Below, piece after piece: positions 17,435 through 24,805 of a DNA stretch of 64,000 nucleotides (within the stretch, counting starts at the first letter, position 1; every line of letters starts with the position of its first letter). The stretch covers positions 1-64,000 of the forward strand of contig CAMLGG010000001.1 of assembly GCA_946479475.1 (NCBI GenBank). The letters are read 5' to 3'. The DNA comes from an uncultured Ideonella sp. Its GTDB lineage: Bacteria > Pseudomonadota > Gammaproteobacteria > Burkholderiales > Burkholderiaceae. The notes below the pieces were generated by a model, which did no database searches, was not told the DNA's origin, and saw only the letters and a list, made by a program, of their open reading frames with translations. Made by a program: the position numbers and the translations under genes.

Positions 17435-18202
17435 ATGGGGCGCCTTGCCCTCGTCACCCGCCCGCGGGCCCAGGGCGAGGCATGGCAGCGCCGCCTGGCG
17501 GCGCTGGGCGTCCGCTCCGAGCTCCTGCCGCTGATCGACATTGCGCCGGCGCCCGATGCCGGGGCGCTGCGGTCCTGGGCGCAGGGTCTGGCGGAGGATC
17601 CGGCCGCCCTGGTCATGTTCGTGAGCCCGAATGCCGTGCAAGGGTTTTTCGATGCGCTGGAGCCGGGCTGGCGATGGCCGGCGGAGACGACCGCCGGTGC
17701 CACGGGCCCCGGCACGGCGGCGGCCCTGCGCGCGGGCGGGGTGCCCGAAGCAGTCGTCGTCGTGCCCGCCGTCGACTCGGCGCAGTTCGATTCGGAGGCG
17801 TTGTGGGCGCTGCTCGAGCCGCGGCGCTCCTGGGCCGGCGCGCGCACGGCCATCGTTCGAGGCGAGGGCGGGCGCGACTGGCTGGCCGAGAGGCTGCGTG
17901 CGGCGGGCGCCTCGGTCGAGTTCGTGCAGTCGTATTCGCGTCAGGCGCCGCGCCTCGGTGAGCAGGAACGCCGGTTGCTGGAGTTCGCGTTGGCCGAGCC
18001 GGACGGCGTGGCGTGGCTGATGAGCAGTTCGGAAGCGGTCGATCACTTGCGGGCCCTGGCGCCCGAGGCGTCGTGGGCCGGGGCGGTCGCCTTGGCCTCG
18101 CATCCGCGCATCGCCGAGAGCGCCAGGCGGCTGGGCTTCGGCCGCGTGGTCGAGGTGAGGCCGACGCCTGAAGCGGTGGCCGAGGCATTGGCTGCGCTTT
18201 GA
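17435..18202 (+). CDS. hemD: uroporphyrinogen-III synthase
   Basis: A 255-residue HemD that cyclises hydroxymethylbilane to uroporphyrinogen III. The family is divergent in sequence; support comes from LALVTRPRAQGEAWQRRL at the start, MFVSPNAVQGFF, GPGTAAALRAGG, IVRGEGGRDWLAERLRAAGA and the final WLMSSSEAVDHL ... ASHPRIAESARRLGF, in the family order. It follows hemC by 4 bases. Confidence 0.93.
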   Translation: MGRLALVTRPRAQGEAWQRRLAALGVRSELLPLIDIAPAPDAGALRSWAQGLAEDPAALVMFVSPNAVQGFFDALEPGWRWPAETTAGATGPGTAAALRAGGVPEAVVVVPAVDSAQFDSEALWALLEPRRSWAGARTAIVRGEGGRDWLAERLRAAGASVEFVQSYSRQAPRLGEQERRLLEFALAEPDGVAWLMSSSEAVDHLRALAPEASWAGAVALASHPRIAESARRLGFGRVVEVRPTPEAVAEALAAL

Positions 18203-18315
18203 GAGCCGCCTCGGCGCTCGTCACTGATCTTCACCACTGAAAGAGTCGGTACTGTGGCGTCGAAGCCGCGGCAGCGTCGGCGCCCCGAGACCCGTCGATA
18301 CAATCCTGCGACACC

Positions 18316-19494
18316 GTGAATGCCCCTGAATTGCCCTCGCCGACGCCGGCATCGGCAGCCGCCGCGCCCGCGGCGACGGCGCCCGCAAGCCCGGCCGCTT
18401 CGCCGGCCGCCGCGTCCCGCCACCCCACGCCGCCCGATGCCCACGCCCTTCGCAGCCTCGTGCTGCCCGCGGGTGCATTGCTGCTGACCGTCCTCTGCGT
18501 GGTCAGCCTGTCCCTGGTCTGGAGCACCCAGCAGCGCGTGCGGGCGATCGAGCAGGAACTGGTCCGCCGCCAGCAGAACACGCAGGACCTGTCCACCGAA
18601 GCCCGGCTGCTCGCGCGGCAGGCGCACGACACGGCCTCCGACACGGCCGCCAAGCTCGCGCTGCTCGAAGCGCGCGTGGCCGAGACGGCGCTGCAGCGCA
18701 GCCAGGTGGAGGAGCTGATCCAGTCGCTGTCGCGCTCGCGTGACGAGAACGTGCTGGCCGACGTGGAAGCGGCCCTGCGAGTGGCGCAGCAGCAGTCGGC
18801 CATCACCGGCAGTGCGGAGCCTCTCGTGGCCGTGCTGCGCCAGGCCGACGAGCGCCTGGCCCGCTACAACCAGCCGCGGCTGGAGCGCGTGCGCCGCGCC
18901 GTGGCGCGGGACCTGGATCGCGTCCGCGCCGTGTCCGTGGCGGATGTCCCCAGCCTTTCGATCAAGCTCGACGAGGCGGTGCGCCTGGTCGACGACCTGC
19001 CGCTGATCGTCAATCCCGAGCGCAAGGCAGGTGCTGCGGGCGGCGGCGCCAAGTCGACGCCCGCCGCCGCCACCCGCGAAGCCGGGGCCGCCTCCGCGGC
19101 CACGCTGCCGGCCTGGCTCGGCTGGGTCGACCAGGCCTGGCAGCGCAGCGCCAGCGAAGTGTGGGCCGAGGTGCGCTCGCTGGTGCGGGTCACGCGCATA
19201 GACCAGCCGGAGGCGATGCTGATCGCGCCCGAGCAGGCCTACTTCCTGCGCGAGAACCTCAAGCTGCGCCTGCTGAATGCGCGCCTGGCGCTGCTTTCAC
19301 GCCAGTTCGACCAGGCGCAGAACGACCTCAACCAGGCACAGGCCGCGCTCGAACGCTATTTCGACCGCAGCTCGCGCCGCGTGTCGGGTGCCCTGGATCT
19401 CCTGCGCCAGGTCGCCGGCCAGACGCGCCAGGTGAACCTGCCGCGCCCGGACGAGACGCTGGCCGCGCTGGCCGCCGCGTCGGCGGGCCGCTGA
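18316..19494 (+). CDS. hemX: HemX-like membrane protein
   Basis: A 392-residue protein annotated in many proteobacteria as HemX or 'uroporphyrinogen-III C-methyltransferase', though it has no S-adenosylmethionine-binding motif. An Ala/Pro-rich cytoplasmic N-terminus is followed by one transmembrane helix (LVLPAGALLLTVLCVVSLSLVW, residues about 52-73) and a long coiled-coil-prone region (residues 75-130), then a helical domain. The start is a GTG at 18316. Heme synthesis involvement is inferred from its place between hemD and hemY. Confidence 0.85.
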   Translation: MNAPELPSPTPASAAAAPAATAPASPAASPAAASRHPTPPDAHALRSLVLPAGALLLTVLCVVSLSLVWSTQQRVRAIEQELVRRQQNTQDLSTEARLLARQAHDTASDTAAKLALLEARVAETALQRSQVEELIQSLSRSRDENVLADVEAALRVAQQQSAITGSAEPLVAVLRQADERLARYNQPRLERVRRAVARDLDRVRAVSVADVPSLSIKLDEAVRLVDDLPLIVNPERKAGAAGGGAKSTPAAATREAGAASAATLPAWLGWVDQAWQRSASEVWAEVRSLVRVTRIDQPEAMLIAPEQAYFLRENLKLRLLNARLALLSRQFDQAQNDLNQAQAALERYFDRSSRRVSGALDLLRQVAGQTRQVNLPRPDETLAALAAASAGR

Positions 19495-19509
19495 AGGAAC
19501 GCTGCTCGG

Positions 19510-20757
19510 ATGCGCTCAGTCATCTGGCTCGTGCTGCTCTTCGCCGCCGCGGTCGTGGCGGCCACCGTCCTCGGACAGAACGACGCGCTGGTGTCGCTGT
19601 TCTACGGGCAGTGGCGGGTGGACCTCTCGCTCAACCTGTTCCTGCTCGCGCTGATCGGCTCGATCTTCATCGTCTTCGCGGCGATGCAGGCGACCCAGGC
19701 GCTGCTCAGCCTGCCAACGCGTGCGCGCGAGTGGCGTGAACTCAAGCGCGAGCGTGCCGCCGGCGCGGCCCTGCGCGAGGCGCTGGCCGAGTTGTTTGCC
19801 GCCCGCTACGCGCGCGCCCAGCGGGCGGCCCAGCGGGCGCTCGACCTGCAGGCCCTGTGCGGCGCGCTTCGCAACGACACGCAGTTCACCGTCCTGGCCG
19901 AGATGATCGCCGCCACGGGCCTGCACCGCCTGCAGGACAAGCGCGCACGCGACGAGCGCATGAGCGCCGCCCTCGCCCTGGTGCGCGGCCGCGTAGGCTC
20001 CAACACGGCCTTCGATGGCCTGCAGATGCTCGGTGCCGAGTGGGCGCTGGAAGACCGTGACGCCGAGCGCGGCCTGGCGCTGCTGTCGGAGTTGCCGCCG
20101 GGTGTCGCACGCCGTACGCAGGCCCTGCGCCTGAAGTTGCAGGCGGCGCGGCAGCAGCGGCGTCCGCTCGACGCCTTGCAGACCGCACGCCTGCTGGCCA
20201 AGCACCAGGGCTTCTCGGCGCCGGCCGCCCAGTCGCTGCTGCGCTCGCTCGCCATCGAGGCGATCGAGCAGGCCTTCGACATCGAGCAACTGCGCCGCGT
20301 GTGGGCGGACCTGGACGCGGGCGATCGCCGGGATGCCTTTGTCGTCGCGCGCGCCGCGCGTCGCGCCCAGGCCCTCGGCGACGCCGAGCAGGGCCGCCAA
20401 TGGCTGCAGCCCTCGTGGGATGCTATAGGCCAGGCAGGCGCCGACGACCGCCGCGAACTGGCGCTGGCCCTGGTGGCCTGCGCGCCTGGCATCGGCAGCG
20501 AGTGGCTGCCCCGCATCGAATCGGCGCTCACCGTGCATGGCCACGAACCGGCGCTGGTCGCCGCTGCGGCCATGGCCTTCGCCGACCGCCAGCTGTGGGG
20601 CAAGGCCAGGCGCCTGCTGGAGCAGACGTCCACCGCGGCATCGCTGCCGGCGGGTGTCCGCCGCCAGGCTCTTCGCTGCCTCGCAGCGATCGCTCGCGAA
20701 GAAGGCCGCGACGACCAGGCCCAGGCCTACGACCAGCGCGCGGCCGCCGTCGAGTGA
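19510..20757 (+). CDS. hemY: HemY-like membrane TPR protein
   Basis: A 415-residue protein with two N-terminal membrane segments (VIWLVLLFAAAVVAATVLG and LNLFLLALIGSIFIVFAAM) followed by TPR-like helical repeats in the cytoplasm (for example DRDAERGLALLSELPPG, LLEQTSTAASLPAGVRRQALRCLAAIA). This is the proteobacterial HemY_N/TPR family, different from the Bacillus HemY oxidase. It is the last gene of the hemC-hemD-hemX-hemY cluster, 15 bases after hemX. Its biochemical role in heme synthesis is not settled. Confidence 0.88.
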   Translation: MRSVIWLVLLFAAAVVAATVLGQNDALVSLFYGQWRVDLSLNLFLLALIGSIFIVFAAMQATQALLSLPTRAREWRELKRERAAGAALREALAELFAARYARAQRAAQRALDLQALCGALRNDTQFTVLAEMIAATGLHRLQDKRARDERMSAALALVRGRVGSNTAFDGLQMLGAEWALEDRDAERGLALLSELPPGVARRTQALRLKLQAARQQRRPLDALQTARLLAKHQGFSAPAAQSLLRSLAIEAIEQAFDIEQLRRVWADLDAGDRRDAFVVARAARRAQALGDAEQGRQWLQPSWDAIGQAGADDRRELALALVACAPGIGSEWLPRIESALTVHGHEPALVAAAAMAFADRQLWGKARRLLEQTSTAASLPAGVRRQALRCLAAIAREEGRDDQAQAYDQRAAAVE

Positions 20758-20775
20758 CGCGCTTTCGCAGCAAGT

Positions 20776-20805
20776 TTGCGGGCCGTGAATTTCCCGTGCT
20801 ATACT
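20776..20805 (+). promoter_or_regulatory. promoter of the tRNA-Arg gene
   Basis: A -35 TTGCGG (20776-20781) and -10 TATACT (20800-20805) are 18 bases apart, and the tRNA begins 11 bases after the -10 element. The match is good for a stable-RNA promoter. Confidence 0.65.
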
Positions 20806-20815
20806 GCGTGGCTCA

Positions 20816-20892
20816 GCGGCTGTAGCTCAGTTGGATAGAGTACTTGGCTACGAACCAAGGGGTCGTGGGTTCGAATCCTGCCAGCCGCGCCA
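20816..20892 (+). tRNA. tRNA-Arg (anticodon ACG)
   Basis: A 77-base cloverleaf with encoded CCA. The acceptor stem pairs GCGGCTG (20816-20822) with CAGCCGC (20882-20888). The anticodon stem CTTGG/CCAAG holds loop CTACGAA, giving anticodon ACG (A34 normally edited to inosine), and the T arm contains GTTCGAATC. It reads CGU, CGC and CGA codons. It has its own promoter and a downstream hairpin terminator. Confidence 0.97.
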
Positions 20893-20900
20893 ATCAAAGC

Positions 20901-20940
20901 AACGGGTCAGCTCTCTCAAGGGGCTGACCCGTTTGTCTTT
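20901..20940 (+). terminator. terminator after tRNA-Arg
   Basis: A perfect 11-base stem AACGGGTCAGC / GCTGACCCGTT (20901-20911 and 20923-20933) with an 11-base loop is followed by a T-rich run (TTTGTCTTT), nine bases after the tRNA CCA end. A typical Rho-independent terminator. Confidence 0.85.
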
Positions 20941-20959
20941 CCTGGCTCTCCCTTCCTTG

Positions 20960-20992
20960 GGAAGGTTGGGAAGGTTGGGCAGGTTGGGAAGG
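20960..20992 (+). repeat. short tandem repeat, 9-base unit
   Basis: The unit GGAAGGTTG is repeated about 3.7 times; the third copy has one change (GGCAGGTTG). It lies in the gap between the tRNA terminator and the 3' end of the kinase gene. No function is evident. Confidence 0.8.
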
Positions 20993-21048
20993 CATTGAAG
21001 GGCGCCGCTCGCCCGGTGCAGGCCATGAGCCCGGTGCGCAGGCGCCAC

Positions 21049-21696
21049 TCAACTCCAGCGGAACAGGTGCTGCGCACGCCCGCGGGTGGCGGCGATCAGG
21101 CGTGCGTTCGGCTCGTCGACGCCGTCAACCCAGTCACGTGCGGCCTGCGTGCTGCGGCCGAAGTGCCGGTGCCGCGCCATCAGTCGTTCGATGCGCAATG
21201 CTTCGTCGGACTCGACGTACCACACGTCATCGAGCAGTGCGGCGACGCCTGCCCACGGCCCGTGGTCGAGGAGCAGGTAGTTGCCCTCCGTGATGACAAG
21301 CTGCGTCGCAGGCAGCACCGCGATAGCCCCGGCAACGGCTTCTTCGATCTCGCGCCGGAACTCGGGCGCATAGACGACCTCGTCATCGACCTGCTGCCGC
21401 AGGCGGCTCAGCAGCGCCGCGTAGCCTGCGCCATCGAAAGTGTCGGGCGCCCCCTTGCGCCCGGCGCGGGCCAGCCGCTGCAGCTCGACGTTGGCCAGGT
21501 GGAACCCGTCCATCGGGACGATCTGCGAAATGCCTGCAAAGGCCTGCTGCAGCGCCATCGCCAGGGTCGACTTGCCCGCTCCGGGCGGGCCGGCCAGTCC
21601 GAGCAGCTTGCGCCGGCCGTCAGCCAGCAAGGCCTTCACGCGGGCCAGGTGGAGCGCGGGGACGACGGGAAGATCGGACCGTGGCGTCGGGGTCAT
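21049..21696 (-). CDS. P-loop nucleoside/sugar kinase-like protein (uridine kinase/PRK fold)
   Basis: A 215-residue P-loop kinase of the phosphoribulokinase / uridine kinase / pantothenate kinase type. Walker A is GLAGPPGAGKSTLAMAL, followed by VPMDGFHLANVEL (substrate-binding loop) and VITEGNYLLLDHGPW (Walker B-like). The family is annotated as nucleoside triphosphate hydrolase or FrcK-like kinase; the substrate is not known. I chose the ATG at 21694-21696; an ATG at 21753 would add 19 residues. No strong ribosome binding site decides. It stands alone on the minus strand. Confidence 0.75.
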   Translation of the reverse strand: MTPTPRSDLPVVPALHLARVKALLADGRRKLLGLAGPPGAGKSTLAMALQQAFAGISQIVPMDGFHLANVELQRLARAGRKGAPDTFDGAGYAALLSRLRQQVDDEVVYAPEFRREIEEAVAGAIAVLPATQLVITEGNYLLLDHGPWAGVAALLDDVWYVESDEALRIERLMARHRHFGRSTQAARDWVDGVDEPNARLIAATRGRAQHLFRWS

Positions 21697-21872
21697 GGGT
21701 ACGGGGCTGTTCGGCTGAGGGAGTGTGCTTGATCCTGCAGTTCCGGATTCCATCGCACGCGGCGCGCTTCAGCCCAGGCCGATCAACGGGATACCGCGAG
21801 CTGGTGCGAAAGAAAAAGGGCGGAGATCACTCCGCCCTTTGCTGATCGGTGAGAGCCTTCGATGGTGCGGCT

Positions 21873-22322
21873 TCAGCGCTGAGCCACGGTCGCGACAGCC
21901 GGCACGCGGGGGCTGGACGCCACGCGAAGATCCGTCTCGGTGTCGAACGGGTTCATCTCGCCGTGGGCTCGCGCCGCGATCACCTCGGCCCGCACTTCGG
22001 CGCGCGTCAGGCCGCTGGCGGAGGCCAGCTCGGACCTCGCGGAAGGCTTCACGAACAGCGCCACCAGGGCCGAGCCGGCGCCCTGGTTCTGGGCGAAGTA
22101 AGCGCTCTCGGGGTTGAAGCTGGAGATGCCTTGGGCGTTGCGCTGCGCGATGTACGCGGCTTGCACGGCTTCGCGGGTCAGGCCGTCGGCGGATTGCGCG
22201 GCGGGCAGGCGGTTGTAGGTCTCGGTGTCGAACACGTTGCGCTCGACGGACTGGGCGAAGGCGGTGCCGGCGATCGACAGGGCGATGGTGGCAACGGCGA
22301 TCTGGGCTTGCTTGGCGAACAT
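21873..22322 (-). CDS. exported DUF4148-like protein
   Basis: A 149-residue secreted protein. The start at ATG 22320-22322 is favoured because AAGGA lies 8 bases upstream; an ATG at 22331 abuts that site. The signal peptide is AQIAVATIALSIAGTAFAQ. The mature part contains two LTR-type motifs (LTREAVQAAYIAQRNAG-like and LTRAEVRAEVIAARAHGEM) as in DUF4148 proteins, common small exported proteins of Burkholderiales with no assigned function, and a repeated acidic-aromatic phrase (VFDTETYN, PFDTETDL). Confidence 0.7.
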   Translation of the reverse strand: MFAKQAQIAVATIALSIAGTAFAQSVERNVFDTETYNRLPAAQSADGLTREAVQAAYIAQRNAQGISSFNPESAYFAQNQGAGSALVALFVKPSARSELASASGLTRAEVRAEVIAARAHGEMNPFDTETDLRVASSPRVPAVATVAQR

Positions 22323-22618
22323 GGTGGTCATCCTTGGCGTGAATCGTTGAAGACGGGTTCCGGGCATGCGGCCGGCCGTCTGGCCTGCCGACTGTCCTTG
22401 CCTCGGTGAGTCGTTCTTTCGTTGCGGCTCATCGATGGACTGAACTGTAGAGATTCACGAACGCGGAATAAACGACCTCATTCGGTACGGTCCGTTGCTC
22501 GATTGCGAATAGTCGAAACCTGCGCCGGCGGTCTGCGTGCCGGCGCGGGGCATGACGACGCTGGTGAACCAGCCTTGCCCGCAGCGAGCGGCCGATGCCT
22601 TGCCGCCGGCGCTCACGG
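22323..22618. other. intergenic region between porin and DUF4148-like genes
   Basis: These 296 bases hold no convincing ORF. One perfect hairpin GCGCCGGC-N9-GCCGGCGC (22522-22529/22539-22546) lies just past the porin stop and may terminate porin transcription on the minus strand, although only a weak T run follows. The A+T-richer stretch around 22440-22510 is the likely place for the promoter of the DUF4148-like gene; I could not fix its elements. Confidence 0.45.
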
Positions 22619-23692
22619 TCAGAAGCGATGCCGCATGCCCAGCTCGTAGCCGCGCGAAGTGCCACCCTCACCCATTCCGGGAGGGCCGTCGGTGATGACG
22701 TAGCGGGCCTGGCCTTCGTTGGAGATGCGGGCGGCCGAGGCGTAGAGGGCGCTGCGCTTCGAAAGGTTGTAGACGTAGCCGATGCCGATCTGCTGCGCGT
22801 CGTTGGCGCCGATCGCCGTGGCGCCGACCGTGCCTGAGAGGTCGGCCTTCACCCAGGAGGCTTTCAGCTCGTGCGGCCCCCAGGTCGCGACAGCGCCGAC
22901 CAGGAGCAGCGTCTGCCTGGCATCGTCGAGCTTGAACTGGCGCCAGGCGGCCGAGAGCTTCACGTTGGCCACGTCGGCTTGCGCACCCAGGACCGTGTCG
23001 CGGAACTTGCCGTCGGTGGTCAGGCTGTTCTCCGATTCGGTGGTGCCTGCCGAGACGCCGAAACCCTTGCCCGCATAGCCCAGGCGGACGCCGAGCACCT
23101 TGGCGCGGCCGCTGGCGGCATCGCCGCCTTCGCTCGGCGCCAGCATGACTCCACCCTCGAAGCCACCCCAGCCGGCAGGCAGCAGCCACTGCAGGGTGTT
23201 GTCGGCGCGCACCGTGGTGTTGGGGTTGCTGCCGAAGGCCGCGCGGATGGGGCCGGTGGGGGAGGCCGACACCAGGTTCGCGGAACGCGCGACCCCGACG
23301 TAGGAGAAGGGGTCATGGCGCGTCCAGACCGAGTAGCTGGGCACGTAGTCGCGGCCCAGGCGCAGCTCGCCGAAGGCCGCGCTGGTCAGGCTGACCGTGG
23401 AGCGGCGATCCCAGAACTTCTCGGCCGTGGTGGCCGAGCCGACGTCCGCCAGCAGCCCGTGCTCCAGGTGGAAGCCTGCGCCCAGGCCGTTGCCGAGGTC
23501 CTCTCGGCCGGTGAAGATCAGGCGGCTGGTCGCGTTCGAGCCGCTGACGACCGACTTGGCGGATCCGACGCCTTCGTTGCTGACCTGCCGCACCGCGGCA
23601 TCCATCACGCCCGACAGCGTGACCGAGTCTTCGGCGAGGGCGGGTGCCGCGCATGCGGCGCTGGCGCAGGCGGCCATCAGTCTGAGGTTCAT
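22619..23692 (-). CDS. Gram-negative trimeric porin
   Basis: A 357-residue outer-membrane porin of the betaproteobacterial Porin_4 type. It has a signal peptide (MAACASAACAAPALAE), the usual first strand SVTLSGVMDAAVR, beta-strand alternation throughout, the LGRDYVPSYSVW motif and the C-terminal barrel signature YELGMRHRF ending in Phe. The start is the ATG at 23690-23692. A palindrome GGATCAATTGATCC lies 80 bases upstream and a near copy lies upstream of the PrpF operon, so the porin may admit the substrate of that operon. That link is inference. Confidence 0.9.
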   Translation of the reverse strand: MNLRLMAACASAACAAPALAEDSVTLSGVMDAAVRQVSNEGVGSAKSVVSGSNATSRLIFTGREDLGNGLGAGFHLEHGLLADVGSATTAEKFWDRRSTVSLTSAAFGELRLGRDYVPSYSVWTRHDPFSYVGVARSANLVSASPTGPIRAAFGSNPNTTVRADNTLQWLLPAGWGGFEGGVMLAPSEGGDAASGRAKVLGVRLGYAGKGFGVSAGTTESENSLTTDGKFRDTVLGAQADVANVKLSAAWRQFKLDDARQTLLLVGAVATWGPHELKASWVKADLSGTVGATAIGANDAQQIGIGYVYNLSKRSALYASAARISNEGQARYVITDGPPGMGEGGTSRGYELGMRHRF

Positions 23693-23771
23693 GGCGATGA
23701 ATGTCTCCGGGCGACAAGTTGGCATGCCCGCATGGTGGCGGCCGGCAGCACGCTCGTGAATTGCCGAATCG

Positions 23772-23785
23772 GGATCAATTGATCC
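23772..23785. promoter_or_regulatory. candidate LysR operator upstream of the porin
   Basis: A perfect 14-base palindrome GGATCAATTGATCC. A near-identical sequence GGATCAGTTGATCT lies at 24744-24757, on the other side of the LysR gene. The pair suggests one regulator controls porin, its own gene and the PrpF operon. Confidence 0.5.
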
Positions 23786-23795
23786 GGTTTCGGCA

Positions 23796-24713
23796 TCAAT
23801 CGCTCTTGCGGGTGCGTCGCCTGGGCTTCACCTCGCCGAACAGGTCGAACAGCTGCTGCGCCGCCGGCGAAAGCGAACGCCCTCGGCGCCGGATCAGCCC
23901 GACCTTGCGCGAGACGACCGGCTCGACCAGCGGCACGCTGACGAGCAAGGGGTGGTCCGGCCCCGGCATGGCCATCGACGGCACCGCGGCCACGCCGAGG
24001 CCGGCCTCGACCAGGCCCAGCGTGGTGGTCACGTGCTGCGCCTCGTAGATGGCCTGCGGACGGTTGCGAACGCTGGCCAGCGCCTGGTCCAGCAGCACCC
24101 GGTTGCCGGAAGTGCGACCGACCGAGATGTAGTCGTGCTCGCACAGCTGCGCCCAGCTCACGCGGCGCAAGGCCGCGAGCGGGTGGTCGCGACGGCAGGC
24201 GGCGACGAACCGCTCTTCCACCAGCGGCTTGAACTCCAGGTCACCCTCCTGCGCGCCTATGAAGTTCAGGCCGAAGTCGGCCTCGCCGCGCGCCACCGCG
24301 GCCAGCACCTCGTTGGCGCTGGCGTCGAACACCTTCACCCGCACCTTGGGGCACAACTCGTGGTAGCGGCGGATCACCTGCGACAGGTAGTAGTAGACCG
24401 TCGAGGGCACGCAGGCCACCGAAACCTCGCCCATGCGCGTGGCGGCCACCCCTCGGATGCCCATCAGCGTCACGTCGAGCTCGTCCAGCAGCTCGCGCAC
24501 CTTGCGTTCGAAATCGCGGCCGACCGCGGTGAGCGTGACGCGGCGCGTCGTCCGCTCCAGCAGGCGGACGCCGAGCGCCTGCTCGAGCTTGTCCACGCGG
24601 CGGCTGAAGGCGGGCTGGGAAAGGTGGACCGACTCGGCCGCCTTGCGGAAGTTGCTCAGCTCCGCCACCGCACGGAAGGCGAGGAGGTCGTTCAGGTCGA
24701 AGTTGATGGCCAT
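23796..24713 (-). CDS. LysR-family transcriptional regulator of the PrpF operon
   Basis: A 305-residue LysR regulator. The DNA-binding domain covers residues 5-65 (LLAFRAVAELSNFRKAAESVHLSQPAFSRRVDKLEQALG). An effector-binding domain follows (GEVSVACVPSTVYYYLSQVIRRYHE, ... GLGVAAVPSMAMPG), ending in a basic tail (KPRRRTRKSD). It is divergent from the PrpF-led catabolic operon with a 92-base gap and lies just upstream of the porin. The gap contains inverted repeats suited to LysR binding. The inducer is probably an organic acid used by that operon; this is inferred. Confidence 0.88.
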   Translation of the reverse strand: MAINFDLNDLLAFRAVAELSNFRKAAESVHLSQPAFSRRVDKLEQALGVRLLERTTRRVTLTAVGRDFERKVRELLDELDVTLMGIRGVAATRMGEVSVACVPSTVYYYLSQVIRRYHELCPKVRVKVFDASANEVLAAVARGEADFGLNFIGAQEGDLEFKPLVEERFVAACRRDHPLAALRRVSWAQLCEHDYISVGRTSGNRVLLDQALASVRNRPQAIYEAQHVTTTLGLVEAGLGVAAVPSMAMPGPDHPLLVSVPLVEPVVSRKVGLIRRRGRSLSPAAQQLFDLFGEVKPRRRTRKSD

Positions 24714-24743
24714 GGGCGTCGCCTTTCGTTTGATGCCGATACC

Positions 24744-24757
24744 GGATCAGTTGATCT
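24744..24757. promoter_or_regulatory. candidate LysR operator between the regulator and the PrpF operon
   Basis: GGATCAGTTGATCT matches 12 of 14 palindrome positions of the perfect copy at 23772-23785. A second inverted repeat TGCAA-N7-TTGCA follows at 24764-24780. Both lie in the 92-base gap between the divergent genes. Confidence 0.5.
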
Positions 24758-24805
24758 TAAAGATGCAATTCTCTTTTGCAATGGCGCGATTCAGTATTCG
24801 GCCCC

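Noticed and set aside
20816..21048. Integration site of a mobile element at tRNA-Arg
   Set aside because: No integrase gene, no repeat of the tRNA 3' end nearby, and no change in base composition were seen.
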